This document shows, in pieces, positions 10,545 to 21,219 of a DNA stretch of 62,000 bases. The notes under the pieces were generated by a model. That model did not search any database. It was not told where the DNA came from and worked only from the letters and a program-made list of their open reading frames with translations. Each line of letters opens with the position of its first letter. Position 1 is the first letter of the stretch. The DNA is taken from assembly GCA_014529385.2 (NCBI GenBank), contig CM043958.1, forward strand, positions 138,179,043-138,241,042, read 5' to 3'. The translations under genes and the position numbers were made by a program. Origin of the DNA: Adiantum capillus-veneris. Lineage: Eukaryota; Streptophyta; Polypodiopsida; Polypodiales; Pteridaceae.

Positions 10545-11910
10545 TTAGCTTTGTTGAATTTCCATTAGCTTAGGAGACTTTTGGACATTGTCCTTCCCCT
10601 TAGGCTCATTGGAACCCTTGTTTTCCGTGGGCTTAGAATTTCTCTTAGCCCTTGTTAAAAATTGATTTGAGAACCCACCATAATATGGTGTATAACCGCC
10701 AATATGGTGCATGGCCTTGGGAGTTGACATACTCCACCATTTCTTCAGTTAAGCCCGCACAATATTGCTGCTTTTGCTCTCCTAAATCCATATTTTTGAA
10801 GACAGTGGCTTTGAGATGTAGGTCCCAAAACTTGTCTACATATTTGTGAATGGATTCATAGGGAAGAGCTTCAAGATTTTCCATTCGGTGAGTACTCTGT
10901 CTTTGGCATTGGTGTCAAAAACTGCTTCATAATGGAAGCTCTTAAAGCTTTCCATGTTCGTGGAGCTTCACCGTTTGCCTGTAGGCTGGACCACCATTGC
11001 TCGACAGACTTTTGAAAGTGTATAGCTACATGGTGTAGCTTAGAGGACTCCGTGAAGCCCTCATCTCCAAACGCCACATCGAATTGTTGGATAAAGGCGA
11101 AGACTTTGTTCGTAGCACCAAAGGTGCCATCGTAGGTAAGGAAAGAGATACTCTTTCCTCCCTCTTTGAACTTCTTGAGCTTTGACGACCTCTTCCATGT
11201 AGCATAGGATTTCCTATGGCCTCTTATTTTTTATGATTCAAAGGTTGCACCAGCACTTTCTTCAGATGAAGAATTTGAGGAAGATAGAGAAGAGCATGAC
11301 CTTTTTCTCGCCTTTTTCTTAACTGATCTCTTTGTCTACACCATCACTTTCATAAGAGGAAGAGAATGAAGAAAAAGGAGAAGAGGTGTCCTCTTTCTTG
11401 CCTTTTTCTTCTCTTGCCTTTTGTCATCCCTCTTTGACTTATGGTGTGAAGAAGTGTGCGATGGTCTTCTCCGTTTAGGAGGTGATGGAGAGTGTTTAGC
11501 CTGCCGTCTTTGTGGAGCCATCTTCACTGATGTGGCAGGAGACTCACTTCTTTCACATTCCTGTGGTGGGGCTCTTGAATTATCCTTTGGGAAGGAGATG
11601 CATCATCAAGAAGCAAATTTTTGAGCCCTTTGTATGGATCCTCTTCTTCTTCCCGAATCGGAGAGAGGGCTCTTTTGGGAGTCTCACAAGGAGGCTTCCT
11701 AGGTACTCTCTCGTCATGGTGGGGAGCTTGTATAATCCCATGAGCACGAATCTTCCATTGCACTTCACTTTGGAGGATGGATTGACCATGGCTTGTTGAA
11801 GCCTAGAAACAGGTAGTTAACAAGCATAGGGTATCATTAGCAGCCTTCTCATTAGCAAAATCAAAGTTATCAACATTAATTTCACTCTCTTTATTATGGT
11901 CATCCATTCT
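10545..11910 (-). pseudogene. Gag remnant (gypsy B)
   Basis: Pieces colinear with the Gag of copy A: the core block VAIHFQKSVEQWWSSL at about 11000, YESIHKYVDKFWDLHLKA at about 10840, the basic Ser/Arg linker APQRRQAKHSPSPPKRRR at about 11500, and the N-terminal region to about 11905. At least five frame breaks. The start codon region is diverged (ATGGATGACC in place of the ATGGCTGACA of A). Confidence 0.85.
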
Positions 11911-12309
11911 AACAATTTTCGGTTTAAACTTTTTAAGTGTACTTTGGCACTTCAAGCCCTAGTTCCTACTCCTCTTTACCCCTTTAGAAAAAGCACTCAA
12001 GCTATTGTACCCGTGGCTCGAATACATTAATTGCAACAGGAATAGAGAGAGGGTCGTTCAACATCAAAACATCACCGGCTCCTGTCAAGCTTCTAATAGC
12101 TCAATAGTGGTTAAGCCGTAGGCAATCCCCGTAGGACTCCACAATTAAGACCATAGCTCTTGACGGTGATGCCCTGTTATCTGCACACGAAGATAGCCGC
12201 ACTGCAAGGCTGAAAAATCCCTATTCTACTTACTCAAATGCAATACTAGTACCAACCATTTATAGCTAGCTTGAGGACCTCCCTTCTTGAGCAAGAAAAG
12301 AAACCTTGT

Positions 12310-12322
12310 GCCTTCCATACCA
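12310..12322 (-). promoter_or_regulatory. Decayed primer-binding site (gypsy B)
   Basis: The minus strand reads TGGTATGGAAGGC where A and C have TGGTATCAGAGC. Its place one base inside the LTR is kept. The mismatches should prevent tRNA priming. Confidence 0.7.
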
Positions 12323-12323
12323 A

Positions 12324-12887
12324 TGTAGCATTTAATGGCCTAGTAACTTGTGTGTTGCGGAAGGAGAGAGAGAGTCTTCTTGCTTCACACATGAGTTATT
12401 GTGAGTGTGTATGCAATAATGCCTTTGAAAAACAGCCCCCCCTCTCTCTTGTCGACCCCTCTTGCTATTTGCTCATGCTACCACCCCATTGGACCTCTCC
12501 AGGCTTAGCCAATAGGATTTAAGGAGCATAAGTGATAGCCTTATGACATGTGTCTCCCTTCCCTTTCTGTGAGAGATTTAGGTATTAATTAATGCAACTA
12601 AACTCTCATTAGACCCCTTTGTCTCCTGGCCAATAGGAATCAGGCAAGTCATTAGGCTGTTAAATGATCATTGGACCCCTTGGGAGATTGTCCAGTAGTC
12701 TTCTAGAGAGCTTAATTCTTATTGGTTCTTTTATTAATGTTTCTAAATTAATTAAACTAGATTTACTCTAGCATAATTCTCATTGGTCCACCTCCATGGC
12801 CATCAAATAGGATTTGAGTACACCTTGTGGGCATCTGGCCTTAGGGAGTTGACAAGTGTCCCTCATTCCCTTTGTGTAACGGAGGCT

Positions 12888-12947
<60 letters not shown>

Positions 12948-13329
12948 CGTGTGTTGTGTGTGTATGGGTACTTGTGTTTCTCATCCCTTCTTTGCAAGGC
13001 TTGCCCCTTCCTTTGTAGAGTTGTGAAGTATTTGTACACACACAAAGCAGCAAATATTCCTAATCTTTTGACATTTGGACACAAACTTTGAATTTTGGAA
13101 GTCTTAATGGGCTGAACCTTAGGGTCTTTAAAGCCCATTGTTGCACATTTCTCTTTTGCAAATGGCACCCTTTTGGATCCCTATTTTCCCTCCTTTTTTT
13201 CCCTACTATGGGCGGTCTGCCAGCTTAAGCAATATTCTAGCTTTTTCTCCCCTGGCACTTCCACATATTAAATGATCACTTTAAAATGAGAAAATCATCT
13301 AGGAGAATTAGATATTAGTTATTATGATA
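12324..13329 (-). repeat. 5' LTR of gypsy B with internal deletion (about 1006 bp)
   Basis: Ends match LTR-A (minus strand TATCATAATAAC at the start, where the canonical G has mutated, and GCTACA at the end). The part matching about 4809-5430 of LTR-A is absent. It contains a 52-base (GT)n run at 12893-12944 where LTR-A has a short one. Confidence 0.88.
12893..12944 (+). repeat. (GT)26 microsatellite inside LTR-B
   Basis: A near-perfect run that is expanded compared with the same place in LTR-A (about 5965-5982). The flanking open frames are artefacts. Confidence 0.97.
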
Positions 13330-13332
13330 GGA

Positions 13333-13769
13333 ACTATTCCTTTCTCCTATGAATGATTCTTCTTCCTCTTCCTTACCCTCATTCCCCGCTAGTCTCTCTC
13401 ACCTCCGAAGGTGTTTGAGGCCTTGGGACTGAGGCTGGGGATGGTAATGCTTTTACAAAGTTTATGTTATGCTTGTGATGAATGGAGCTTTCCATCTTCA
13501 TAGCATCACCTAGTCACAAGGAACACATATATTGTATTGTACCAGGTCTCTCTTTATGGAAGAATCTATAATACAAAAGCCTTTTGGAGGGGGACCGGCT
13601 CCAAGTTAATCCGGTCCTCAACTCTTGTCAAATTCTCTAAACTCTCTCTCTTGAAAAATTATTGTTCATGCCAAGTTAGTTAAGTATTATGGTTTATTGC
13701 TACTGCTAATAATTAAGTTCACCCTCTATGTTCTTCAAGTAGTCTCATAAAAATGCCATTTCCATTACA
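13333..13769 (+). repeat. Partial 5' LTR of gypsy C
   Basis: Matches the reverse complement of about 4771-5240 of LTR-A (shared CCTTTTGGAGGGGGACCGGC and TCCGGTCCTCAACT). It ends TTCCATTACA just before the primer-binding site. The U3 part, with the promoter, is missing. Confidence 0.88.
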
Positions 13770-13770
13770 T

Positions 13771-13782
13771 TGGTATCAGAGC
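13771..13782 (+). promoter_or_regulatory. Primer-binding site (gypsy C)
   Basis: TGGTATCAGAGC, complementary to the 3' end of initiator tRNA-Met, one base after the LTR end. Identical to copy A. Confidence 0.93.
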
Positions 13783-14190
13783 TTTTGGTTTCTCTTTTCT
13801 TGCTTAAGAAGATAGGTCCTTAAGTTGTCCATGAGAGTTGGACCTGTTCATTGCAATAGGGTAAGTGGACATGGATCTATTATCTTGGTTGAGGTTTGAG
13901 GTATACCGTTGGGAACTATAGTCTTAATAATGGAGTCTCTTGGGGCTTGCCTTTGGCTTAACCATTATTGAGCTACGAGCAAGCTCAATAGGAACCATAA
14001 TCAACCGAGCAATGTTAGACCCTCTCCACTAGTCTTCAATCAATAGTGTCTAAACCACGTGTATGGCTACTTTTGAGAACTAATTTTCAAAGGTAAAGAA
14101 GAGTCGCGACTAAGGTTTTTGAGGGTACCAAAGCACAAAGTAATTCTATACATAAGTTTAATTAGCATGGTTGACAATAACCAATAGAGT
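13783..14190 (+). other. Leader of gypsy C
   Basis: Untranslated DNA homologous to the leaders of A and B (shared ATTGAGCTAC-type segments). No reading frame of note. Confidence 0.55.
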
Positions 14191-15600
14191 AGAATGAACA
14201 TTGATAACTTTGATTTTGCACATGAAAGTGCTAATGATAATGCCCCCATGTTTGTTTAGTTATCTTGTTACTAGGTTGCATCAAGCTATGGGCAACCCTG
14301 CTTTGCAAGCCGGAGTTACCCAACAAGTTCGTGCTTATGGGATTTCCCTTCCTCTCCAAAGAGAGAGATAGCTTAGGATGCCTCTTGATGAGACTTCCAA
14401 AAGAAGACTCTCTCCCATAAGAGAGGAGGAATCCAATAATGAGAAAGAAGTGAATCCTTAAGTTCCTTTGAAGATGTGGCTCCACAAAGACGACTGGTCT
14501 AGACGGTTGCCGTGTCCTCCCAAGAGGAAACAGTTAACCCATAGTCCTTCTCCTCCTTACTCCAAAAGGCAAGAGAGGAAACAAAGGAAGAAAAAGGCAA
14601 GAAAGAGGTCACCCTCTTCTTCTTCTTCTTCACCTTCATCCTCTTTTGAAAAAATCAACAGCTATTCTCCTAGAGAATACAAGAGGAGAGGACATTGCAA
14701 AACTTACCTTGCATGGCCAAGGTCCAAAAGCTGAAGAAATTCAAAGGGGGAGGAAAGAGTATCTCTTTCTCACCTATGATGGCACCTTTGGTGCCACCAA
14801 CAAAGTATTGGCCTTCATCCAGAAAATTTGATGTGGCCTTTGGAGACAAGGACTTCACGGAGCCCTTCAAGCTATTCCATGTAGCTATGCACTTCCAAAA
14901 ATCTGGTCCTCAATGGTGTGCTAGCCTTTGTGGCAATGGAAAAGTCCCAAAGACATCAAAAACTCTACGAGTTTCCATCATGAAGCAATTCATTGCAAGC
15001 AATGCAAAGGACAAAGTTCTTATCGAATGGAAAAGTTTGAAGCTGCTCTCCAATGAGTCTATCCATAAAATGTGGACAAGTTTATGGGATTTATTACATC
15101 TCAAGGCTACTGTCTTTCAAAAGATAGACTTTGCCGAGCGAAAGCAACAATTCTGTGCGGGATTACCGAAAGAAATGGTCGAGTATGCCAACTCTCAATG
15201 GCTGTTCTATCACTGAATAATCCACCACACTATGGTTTCTTTGCGCATCAATTTCCAACAAGGGGCTAGAAGGAATACCAAGCCCATGGAAATCAAAGAC
15301 AAAAGTGATGCAAAGGGAAAAAACAATGCCCAAAATTCTTTCCAAGGCAATTCCAACAACAACAACAACAATCGTCCAAGGAGAAGGGAGTTTACAAAGG
15401 TAAAAATAAACTCTCCTGAAGATCTAGAATATTTTTGTAAGGACCACAAATGCTTCAAATGTGGGGAGCAAGAACATGGCTACCGTTCTTGCCCCAAAAG
15501 AAATACCCGCAATGAGACTCCTAGAACTTCACGATCAAAGCTCCAAAAGAGGATGCTCATTTCAAAGGATCACCTCTCTCCTATGCTTGGGGAAAGGTAA
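14191..15600 (+). pseudogene. Gag with zinc knuckle (gypsy C)
   Basis: Starts MNIDNFDFAHESAND, matching VDNFDFAHEQATND of copy A, then hits stops. A basic linker (KKKARKRSPSSSSSSPSSS) lies at about 14590-14650. The Gag core runs from about 14770 to 15210 (VAMHFQKSGPQWCASL, IDFAERKQQFCAGLPKEM). A zinc knuckle CFKCGEQEHGYRSC lies at about 15450. Block order is as in A, but the frame breaks several times, including a stop after the core (SQWLFYH). Not functional. Confidence 0.88.
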
Positions 15601-15848
15601 GGGAGCATGATTACTTCATCCTGTTTGAACTTGGATCTACTCACAACTTCATATCAATAGAGTTGGCCACTAAGCTGGGCATTCAAGCTTTCGAGATGGA
15701 GATATTGTAACTGCCAATGGAGCTTTCAAGCGACAACAAGCCTCCGCTACTCTCTTGATTGGGAAGTTGAGGCTTCATGTCCAAAGCTACATCGACAAAG
15801 AAGACTTTTTCATCTCTCCTCTCCAACATGAGCATGTTATCCTTTATC
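15601..15848 (+). pseudogene. Protease fragment (gypsy C)
   Basis: Reads YFILFELGSTHNFISIELA where copy A has FILFDPGSTHNFIS, so the catalytic Asp is Glu here. The frame then stops after GIQAFEMEIL. Later blocks (LIGKLRLHVQSYIDKEDFF) continue in another frame to the truncation at about 15848. The active-site change and frame break both indicate a dead copy. Confidence 0.8.
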
Positions 15849-15849
15849 C

Positions 15850-17300
15850 TAACAATCCCCCACTTAAAGGAAAATGTGCTGATAAGTAGGTCCTACTAGC
15901 TAAACTACTAGTATGTACAAGAAAACAGTTGAGAGACTCTCTCAAACTACACTAGCTATCTCACTCAATTGATCTACATGCAACCGTATCGTCTCTAGTG
16001 GTAGGTGAGTGTGCGTACCCACACTAGAGCCTGCATGTAAATCTGCAAACTACTCTTGATGGTATGCAAAACTCCACTATGCATCATGCTAGTGTCATTC
16101 ACTGTACGACTAACAATCCCTGCTACAAATGCTTGCACTACAGCTACTAGGTCGGACCTCAAAAGTAGTAGGTTGTACATGAGATGTTCAAACGTTGACA
16201 AAATCTATGCAAACCTGGCTGTACTTGCCTCCCTTGTGCTATTTGCAATCACTACATCATTATGACTACCCATCACATATGGATGTGTGAACATTGACAC
16301 TGGGATGGTTATGTCCCTCTCACCCATAGACAGAACTGTGTGTCCTGACACCAAATCATCAACCTCTAGCATGAGCATATCAAAGAATTCCATGTCTATC
16401 ATCTCTGCCTATGTGGCTAGGGAGCTACCTCCACCTGCATAGACTCCAGTGACACTTGTTGTGCCTCATTAGACAACTACCACTCTACGTCTATCTATAT
16501 AGAGTCTACTGGCACGTCTTGCAATTTCAATGCTTTCTCTCATGAGCATGGTGGATCTTACCCATGAAGGAGACACATCTCGTCTCTCACCCGGAGCATT
16601 CCAATAACAAAACCGAGAGCATGCTACCTTGAACCTCACACTTATGCATAGGATATACCAAGCCACTGCGGGCTCCTTTGGCAATCACTAATGATCCACA
16701 ATGCATATGGAAAGACAAATCTCTAAGAAGTTTTTCACACCCAAAATCTGCTAATTGTCTCACTAAGATCAAGCTCTCTCTCACCTGATGTACATGGCGC
16801 AAATTTCATAGCGTATATGATGCACCACTTGGAAATGACAAGCAGATATCTCCTACACCTGCAATGTCAAAGAGTGAACCATCAACCAAGTGCACAAAGC
16901 CATTATCCCACTAGAGAAGCTGCTAAGACAGTCACAATGCGGTGTGACATTGAAAACTGCATCCTAATCTAGCAACCAACGTGGAAAAGTGTCACCGCTC
17001 AAAGACATGTAATCGGGAGGAACGATAAAGAGAAACATGACATCACCACTGTCATTGGCATATGAAACCACCACTCTATCATGTATCAAAAACTCATCTG
17101 CACTACACATAGGTCTCCAATGCTAACTCATACATTTGAAACAACACGCCTAATGTCCCTATGTGACCCAAATGCCAACATCGCATATATCGGCAATAAC
17201 GAGACCGTCGTCTCTCATGAGTCACCACTATAGAATCTAAACTTTCACATATGTTTGCAAACTAGATGCCAAGAAGCCAAAATATGGCAAGAAATCTAGG
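15850..17300 (-). mobile_element. Degraded Ty1/copia element H (internally deleted)
   Basis: On the minus strand, from high to low coordinates, are a decayed zinc knuckle, an aspartic protease region, a GAG-pre-integrase domain, unplaced sequence, and a polypurine tract (AAGTGGGGGA, about 15861-15870) followed by the first bases of an LTR (TTGTTAGGATA), where it is cut against gypsy C. Integrase, reverse transcriptase and RNase H are missing from the expected interval. Gag before protease before pre-integrase is the copia order. Confidence 0.75.
16469..17200 (-). pseudogene. Copia protease and GAG-pre-integrase remnant (H)
   Basis: Frames on the minus strand show a zinc-knuckle relic (MRCWHLGHIGTLGV, about 17150-17195), then WLLD followed by a stop and AVFNVTPH at about 16975, where copia proteases have WLLDSGA followed by HVTPH. 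The conserved core of this family follows: MRHVHQVRESLILVRQLAD, CGSLVIAKGARSGLVYPMH (about 16590-16800) and MLMRESIEIARRASRLY. Stops and shifts break it throughout. Copia protease normally cuts Gag-Pol. Confidence 0.72.
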
Positions 17301-18329
17301 ATAAATATGGCAGAGTCTCCCCTGTAAACTGAGGAAAACCTCAAGTAAAATCTCTACCATAAACCATGCAAACTGGCAACAAAGTGGGAGATCACTCGAC
17401 CATATAGAATCACCGAAACCCATGATCAAACGTCTCAAAATTGTTGCTCACATATGCATAAAATCAGCTCCACAATTTGCAAACTGCAAGCGTATATCTG
17501 GGACAAACAGCTCAATTGAGCATATAGTGCATAACCATATACACAAGTAGTGAGCAAACTAGCTTAAATGGCATCCCACAAGAGAAATTTCCTGCAAAAG
17601 TCTGCAAAAAACCTGTGAGACCTATGACTGTCTGTTTGTAGCCACACAAGCATACACAATTTTCACTCCTATGAGAGTGGATACAAGAACACTAAACTAT
17701 GTCCAAGCTGACAAAACCTGTCAAAAGTGAGTGTGAACACTCAATCACTATCAAAGTGGGAGTCAAACTTGACCACTAAAACCATCAAAGAGTAAAACTG
17801 AAGATAACGCATAAAACATGGTAAGAAGCCGGAAAAAATCCGACAGAGTTTTCCCTAAAATTGAGTGAAAAACTCAAAAAATCTCACCAATATCGCATAA
17901 AGCATACATACACTCAGTGTTTCAGTAAACAGATCCACAAATGGTATACAAGCTCACTCTTGAATGAGCGGCTCTATGGACCTTTACCTATCCAAAAATT
18001 CTGTAAACCTATGAACTTGGTAGCTACAAGATATACCTATCTCACGTTGTATCAGCATATGCATACACAACATGAATTGTACAAAAGCGTGCTAAAATTT
18101 TCTCTCTAGAATGCCCCAGATAGTCATACATAATCTGCATTGCAAGAAAATGCAAACTGCAAGCAAAATGGTCAAAAGTTTGGTGCACTACCTCATTGAT
18201 AAAAAAACACGTCGATCAAAAACCAACAACAAAGCATGACCAGCTGCATGTGGTTTAAATCATTTTCTAAGCCGCGCTCGTGGGAAAAACTACTCCAAAA
18301 TGGACCGTTGGAGACACAAACTTGACTGC
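17300..18329. other. No recognisable gene
   Basis: AT-rich, with a locally repeated word GCAAACTGCAAGC (near 17476 and 18152). It probably includes the 5' part of copia H, but no LTR or primer-binding site could be placed. Confidence 0.45.
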
Positions 18330-19018
18330 CGTTAAATGAAAATGCACATAACTTGATCAAAACAATTCCAAATTTACCAGACTTCACTAGTGTGACTAGG
18401 ACAACTAATGTGCATTAGGTCAATGGGTTTCATGTTAATTCTGGTCAAAGATATATGGATCACAATTCATGCTAGAATAAGTGAATTTCTTAGAGTTTAT
18501 TAGAGTTCATTTCTTCCCAAACTTGCATGGTGATAACCCCTAATTGAGATTTAGCTCTTGGTCAACTTTTTGCAAGATTCTGACACTATAGGGTACATGC
18601 ATCACAATCCATGTTTAGACAACATTTGCAACTATGAGTGTATGAGTGGATAGACACAACTGGGAGGAGTATCCTGCTAAAATTTCTCTAGATTTGGAGG
18701 TGGGTACATGGATCAGAAATCCATGTTCCACCCCCAAATTGCATTGTGATTGTATGATTGGATTCTGCCCTACTTGAAGAGTTCTTGGTGAATTCTTTTT
18801 GTGTTGGATAAGATTTAATGCCTCTAATAGCCATGACAATTTGCAAACAATTTATTTGGTTTTGATCCGTGTAGTTGATTCGGTTCTTTTTGTGTAGTGT
18901 GAGTTATATAGACTTGTACATGGTCGGTAGAAGAACATATCTATCAAATCTAGTGTGGTGTGGTAGCTTTGAGTGTTCACAATAGGTATAGGAAGTAAAT
19001 AATGTAACTCTAAGTCAC

Positions 19019-19049
<31 letters not shown>

Positions 19050-19922
19050 AGCCTCTCTCCTCTCTCTCCAACTTAATAAATGAGCTTCCTATTTTGCTCC
19101 ATTTGCTATATGTGCCCGACCTACACTAGAGTGATAAATGCATACTTACCTTTCGTGCTTGTCTTGATTTCTTATGGTATATCACCTACGGCTCAAACAG
19201 TTCATCATTTGGATACTCGGTCACAAATGCCCTTGATTTTGAAATTTTGATCCATTGTAAGTTGGCCCAAAATTGACATGCCAAATTCTTCCAAACTTGA
19301 CATGCTTGAAACCTGTTTGATTTGGAGTGATGATTGACTCTCAATTTATTAATCCTTAGCTTGGCTAAAGATTGAAATTGTTGGACTCCAATTCTAGACA
19401 CATATACATACTCTCGCTGATTTAACTTGTCAATGCATTATTATGGATGTTTGATTTTTAATGAATACACTTAATTTTGACTTTTTATTGCAATCTTTTA
19501 TATTATATTTATTATTTGTTAAACTTAAGCTAAAGAAAATTATTAGACAATTATTGACAAAAATTATTAAGATAATTAAAACACATACATATATATATAC
19601 TAGGCATCATTGTCTCTAAAATAATCTAAATCAATAGGTCATTATTATGATAGATAAAGGGAAATAATAATAAAAAAAAAATAAAATATATAATTTAAAG
19701 AAATAGATGCTTATACACATAAATAATAATGACATCTTCTTATCTAAGATCTTGCTACCAAAACTATGCTACTCCCCCCTTCCCGATGTTTGAGTCAATT
19801 TCAACAAGGTTTGTATGCATGTGATGTGCATCATTATCAACATATGTGATGGTATTGGAATGCTGATGACGTATGTCAATGTGCTATAGTTTGATTTCGG
19901 ACGATTTGTGCAATGTGCATTG
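18330..19922 (+). repeat. Dispersed repeat R, copy 1
   Basis: Matches 46120-47582 in the same orientation over its whole length (shared ACTAGTGTGACTAGGACAAC near 18390, ATTCTTCTACCGACC near 18935 on the opposite strand, CTACTCCCCCCTTCCC near 19770). Copy 1 has about 100 extra bases near 19790-19895. It contains a short (CT)n tract at 19023-19049. It is non-coding and its class is unknown. It could be the non-coding part or LTR of a gypsy element, because gypsy debris follows both copies. Confidence 0.85.
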
Positions 19923-20559
19923 GTGCAAACAATGTTCTATGCAAGGTAATGTGGCCCTATTATGCTAATGGATGCATGGCAACATTATGTAACATTACGA
20001 TGTGAATGTGTATATTGAATTGATTATTCAGTGGCTTTTGTTGTCGAGGCTCCATCTAGAATACAATATCCAATTAAAATATTTTGAAGATGGCAAGCAT
20101 GATCCTTGATGGTTGGTTTGGTGAGTACCGCTAGCTGGATGTTTTTGGTGCTTTGGTTTTTTCTTTTGGGCACCCATATGTACTTTGGTTGTGGAGACGG
20201 TGAAGGTGAATTTCACGGTGGTTTCTTGGTCTCCATTGCCATATTAGTTTGGGATTTTGTGGCTTGTTATCTGATTTGCACATGGGGATCCATTTATACT
20301 TGGGTTGGCTTGGTACAGAGTTTGTTCATGGTTTGGGCTACCCCTTCCAAGTATAACTTTATGGAGGGTTGCAAGATGTTTCTGATTTGTGTTTCTTTGA
20401 GATGAAAGGCACCTATGGAATGTTTGGCTTTTGTAACCATACCTGCTTTGGCTTGTCTGCTGCCATGATTGACTTCTTTACCCAGACTTTCCTGATTGGA
20501 TTTCCATGGGGTGGATGAGAATATTTAGGCTGTTGTTTGGTTATAATGGATTGCACATC
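19923..20559. other. No clear gene; weak similarity to 35370-35640
   Basis: The words ATGTGGCCCTATTATGC (19950) and ATGTAGCCCTATTATGC (35402) sit in similar surroundings, suggesting two copies of one old repeat. A plus-strand frame at 20106-20405 is hydrophobic but looks like the shadow of repeat DNA. Confidence 0.4.
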
Positions 20560-20900
20560 CCAAATATGATCAGTTTGTGCCAGGGGAGTGACCTAGGAGG
20601 TGCCATTAAGGTTGACCTTTATGGTCTCCTCCTGCCAATCTAGAACTGCTTTGTATATGTGCATTCGTAAGACACCCAAGATTACATGGAATTAGTGTGG
20701 TTAGTGATGGCCATTGATGTTGATTGAGACATTGGCTTGACCTAAGTTGACCTCATTCCTTTGTTTGCTGCTCTAAGATCTATCTGGAGTGGGGTCAATT
20801 GTACATCTTACATTTTTAGGTGTGTCAAATACTTCATGGCATTGACTCACACTCTAGTATCAATAAGTGGTCTCTCATGTGATCCATCTACCAAATAAGA
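20560..20900 (-). pseudogene. Gypsy-type aspartic protease remnant
   Basis: In pieces the minus strand reads DGSHERPLIDTRV, with the protease active site D-T-G changed to D-T-R, then LQIDLRAANKGMRST and KAVLDWQEETIKVNLNG, all in the usual order for a plant gypsy retropepsin. Several stops and shifts. No RT was found next to it. A weak call based on motif order. Confidence 0.45.
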
Positions 20901-21219
20901 CATATTTAGGAATTGTGGGAAAAATTCACAAAAATGGGACAATTCTTCTCCTCTAGTTCAAGGGCTAAACCCCATGCTTCTAAGGGTGGTTTCAGATTGC
21001 ATGGGAAAAGGTTCCGTGCAGGGTCATTCTTTTGACATGGAGATAAGTGCTTCAAGGAGCGCCATTTCTTTCTAGACCTACCGCAAACTTGGGTACCCTC
21101 AACCCGTGAAACAAGACTATGTCCAAGGCCTTTGTTAGCTAAAAATGTGCATGGTTGTTGATCTCGTTATCTGTAGCTTTTGAGAGCAGTTATGTAGCCA
21201 CATTCTTGCTTGACAACGC

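Larger units (their letters stand above)
9648..13329 (-). mobile_element. Ty3/gypsy family 1, copy B (3'-truncated)
   Basis: Colinear with copy A positions of about 2075-6357. It holds the 5' LTR, a mutated primer-binding site, leader, gag, zinc knuckle, protease and the first part of pol. It stops at about 9648, at the start of the RT domain; RT, RNase H, integrase and the 3' LTR are missing. Every part carries more frame breaks than in A. Its outer 5' end touches the truncated LTR of copy C. Confidence 0.92.
13333..15848 (+). mobile_element. Ty3/gypsy family 1, copy C (truncated at both ends)
   Basis: Plus-strand copy with partial LTR, intact primer-binding site, leader, gag, zinc knuckle and part of the protease. 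The 5' LTR lacks its first 1.1 kb or so and starts right beside the outer end of LTR-B. The 3' side stops inside the protease (after LQHEHVIL) and meets the 3' end of a copia element (H) pointing the other way. Confidence 0.92.

Noticed and set aside
20106-20405. A 99-codon hydrophobic plus-strand frame, possibly a membrane protein
   Set aside because: It lies opposite gypsy-like debris, lacks a signal or domain pattern that I recognise, and is probably a shadow of repeat DNA.
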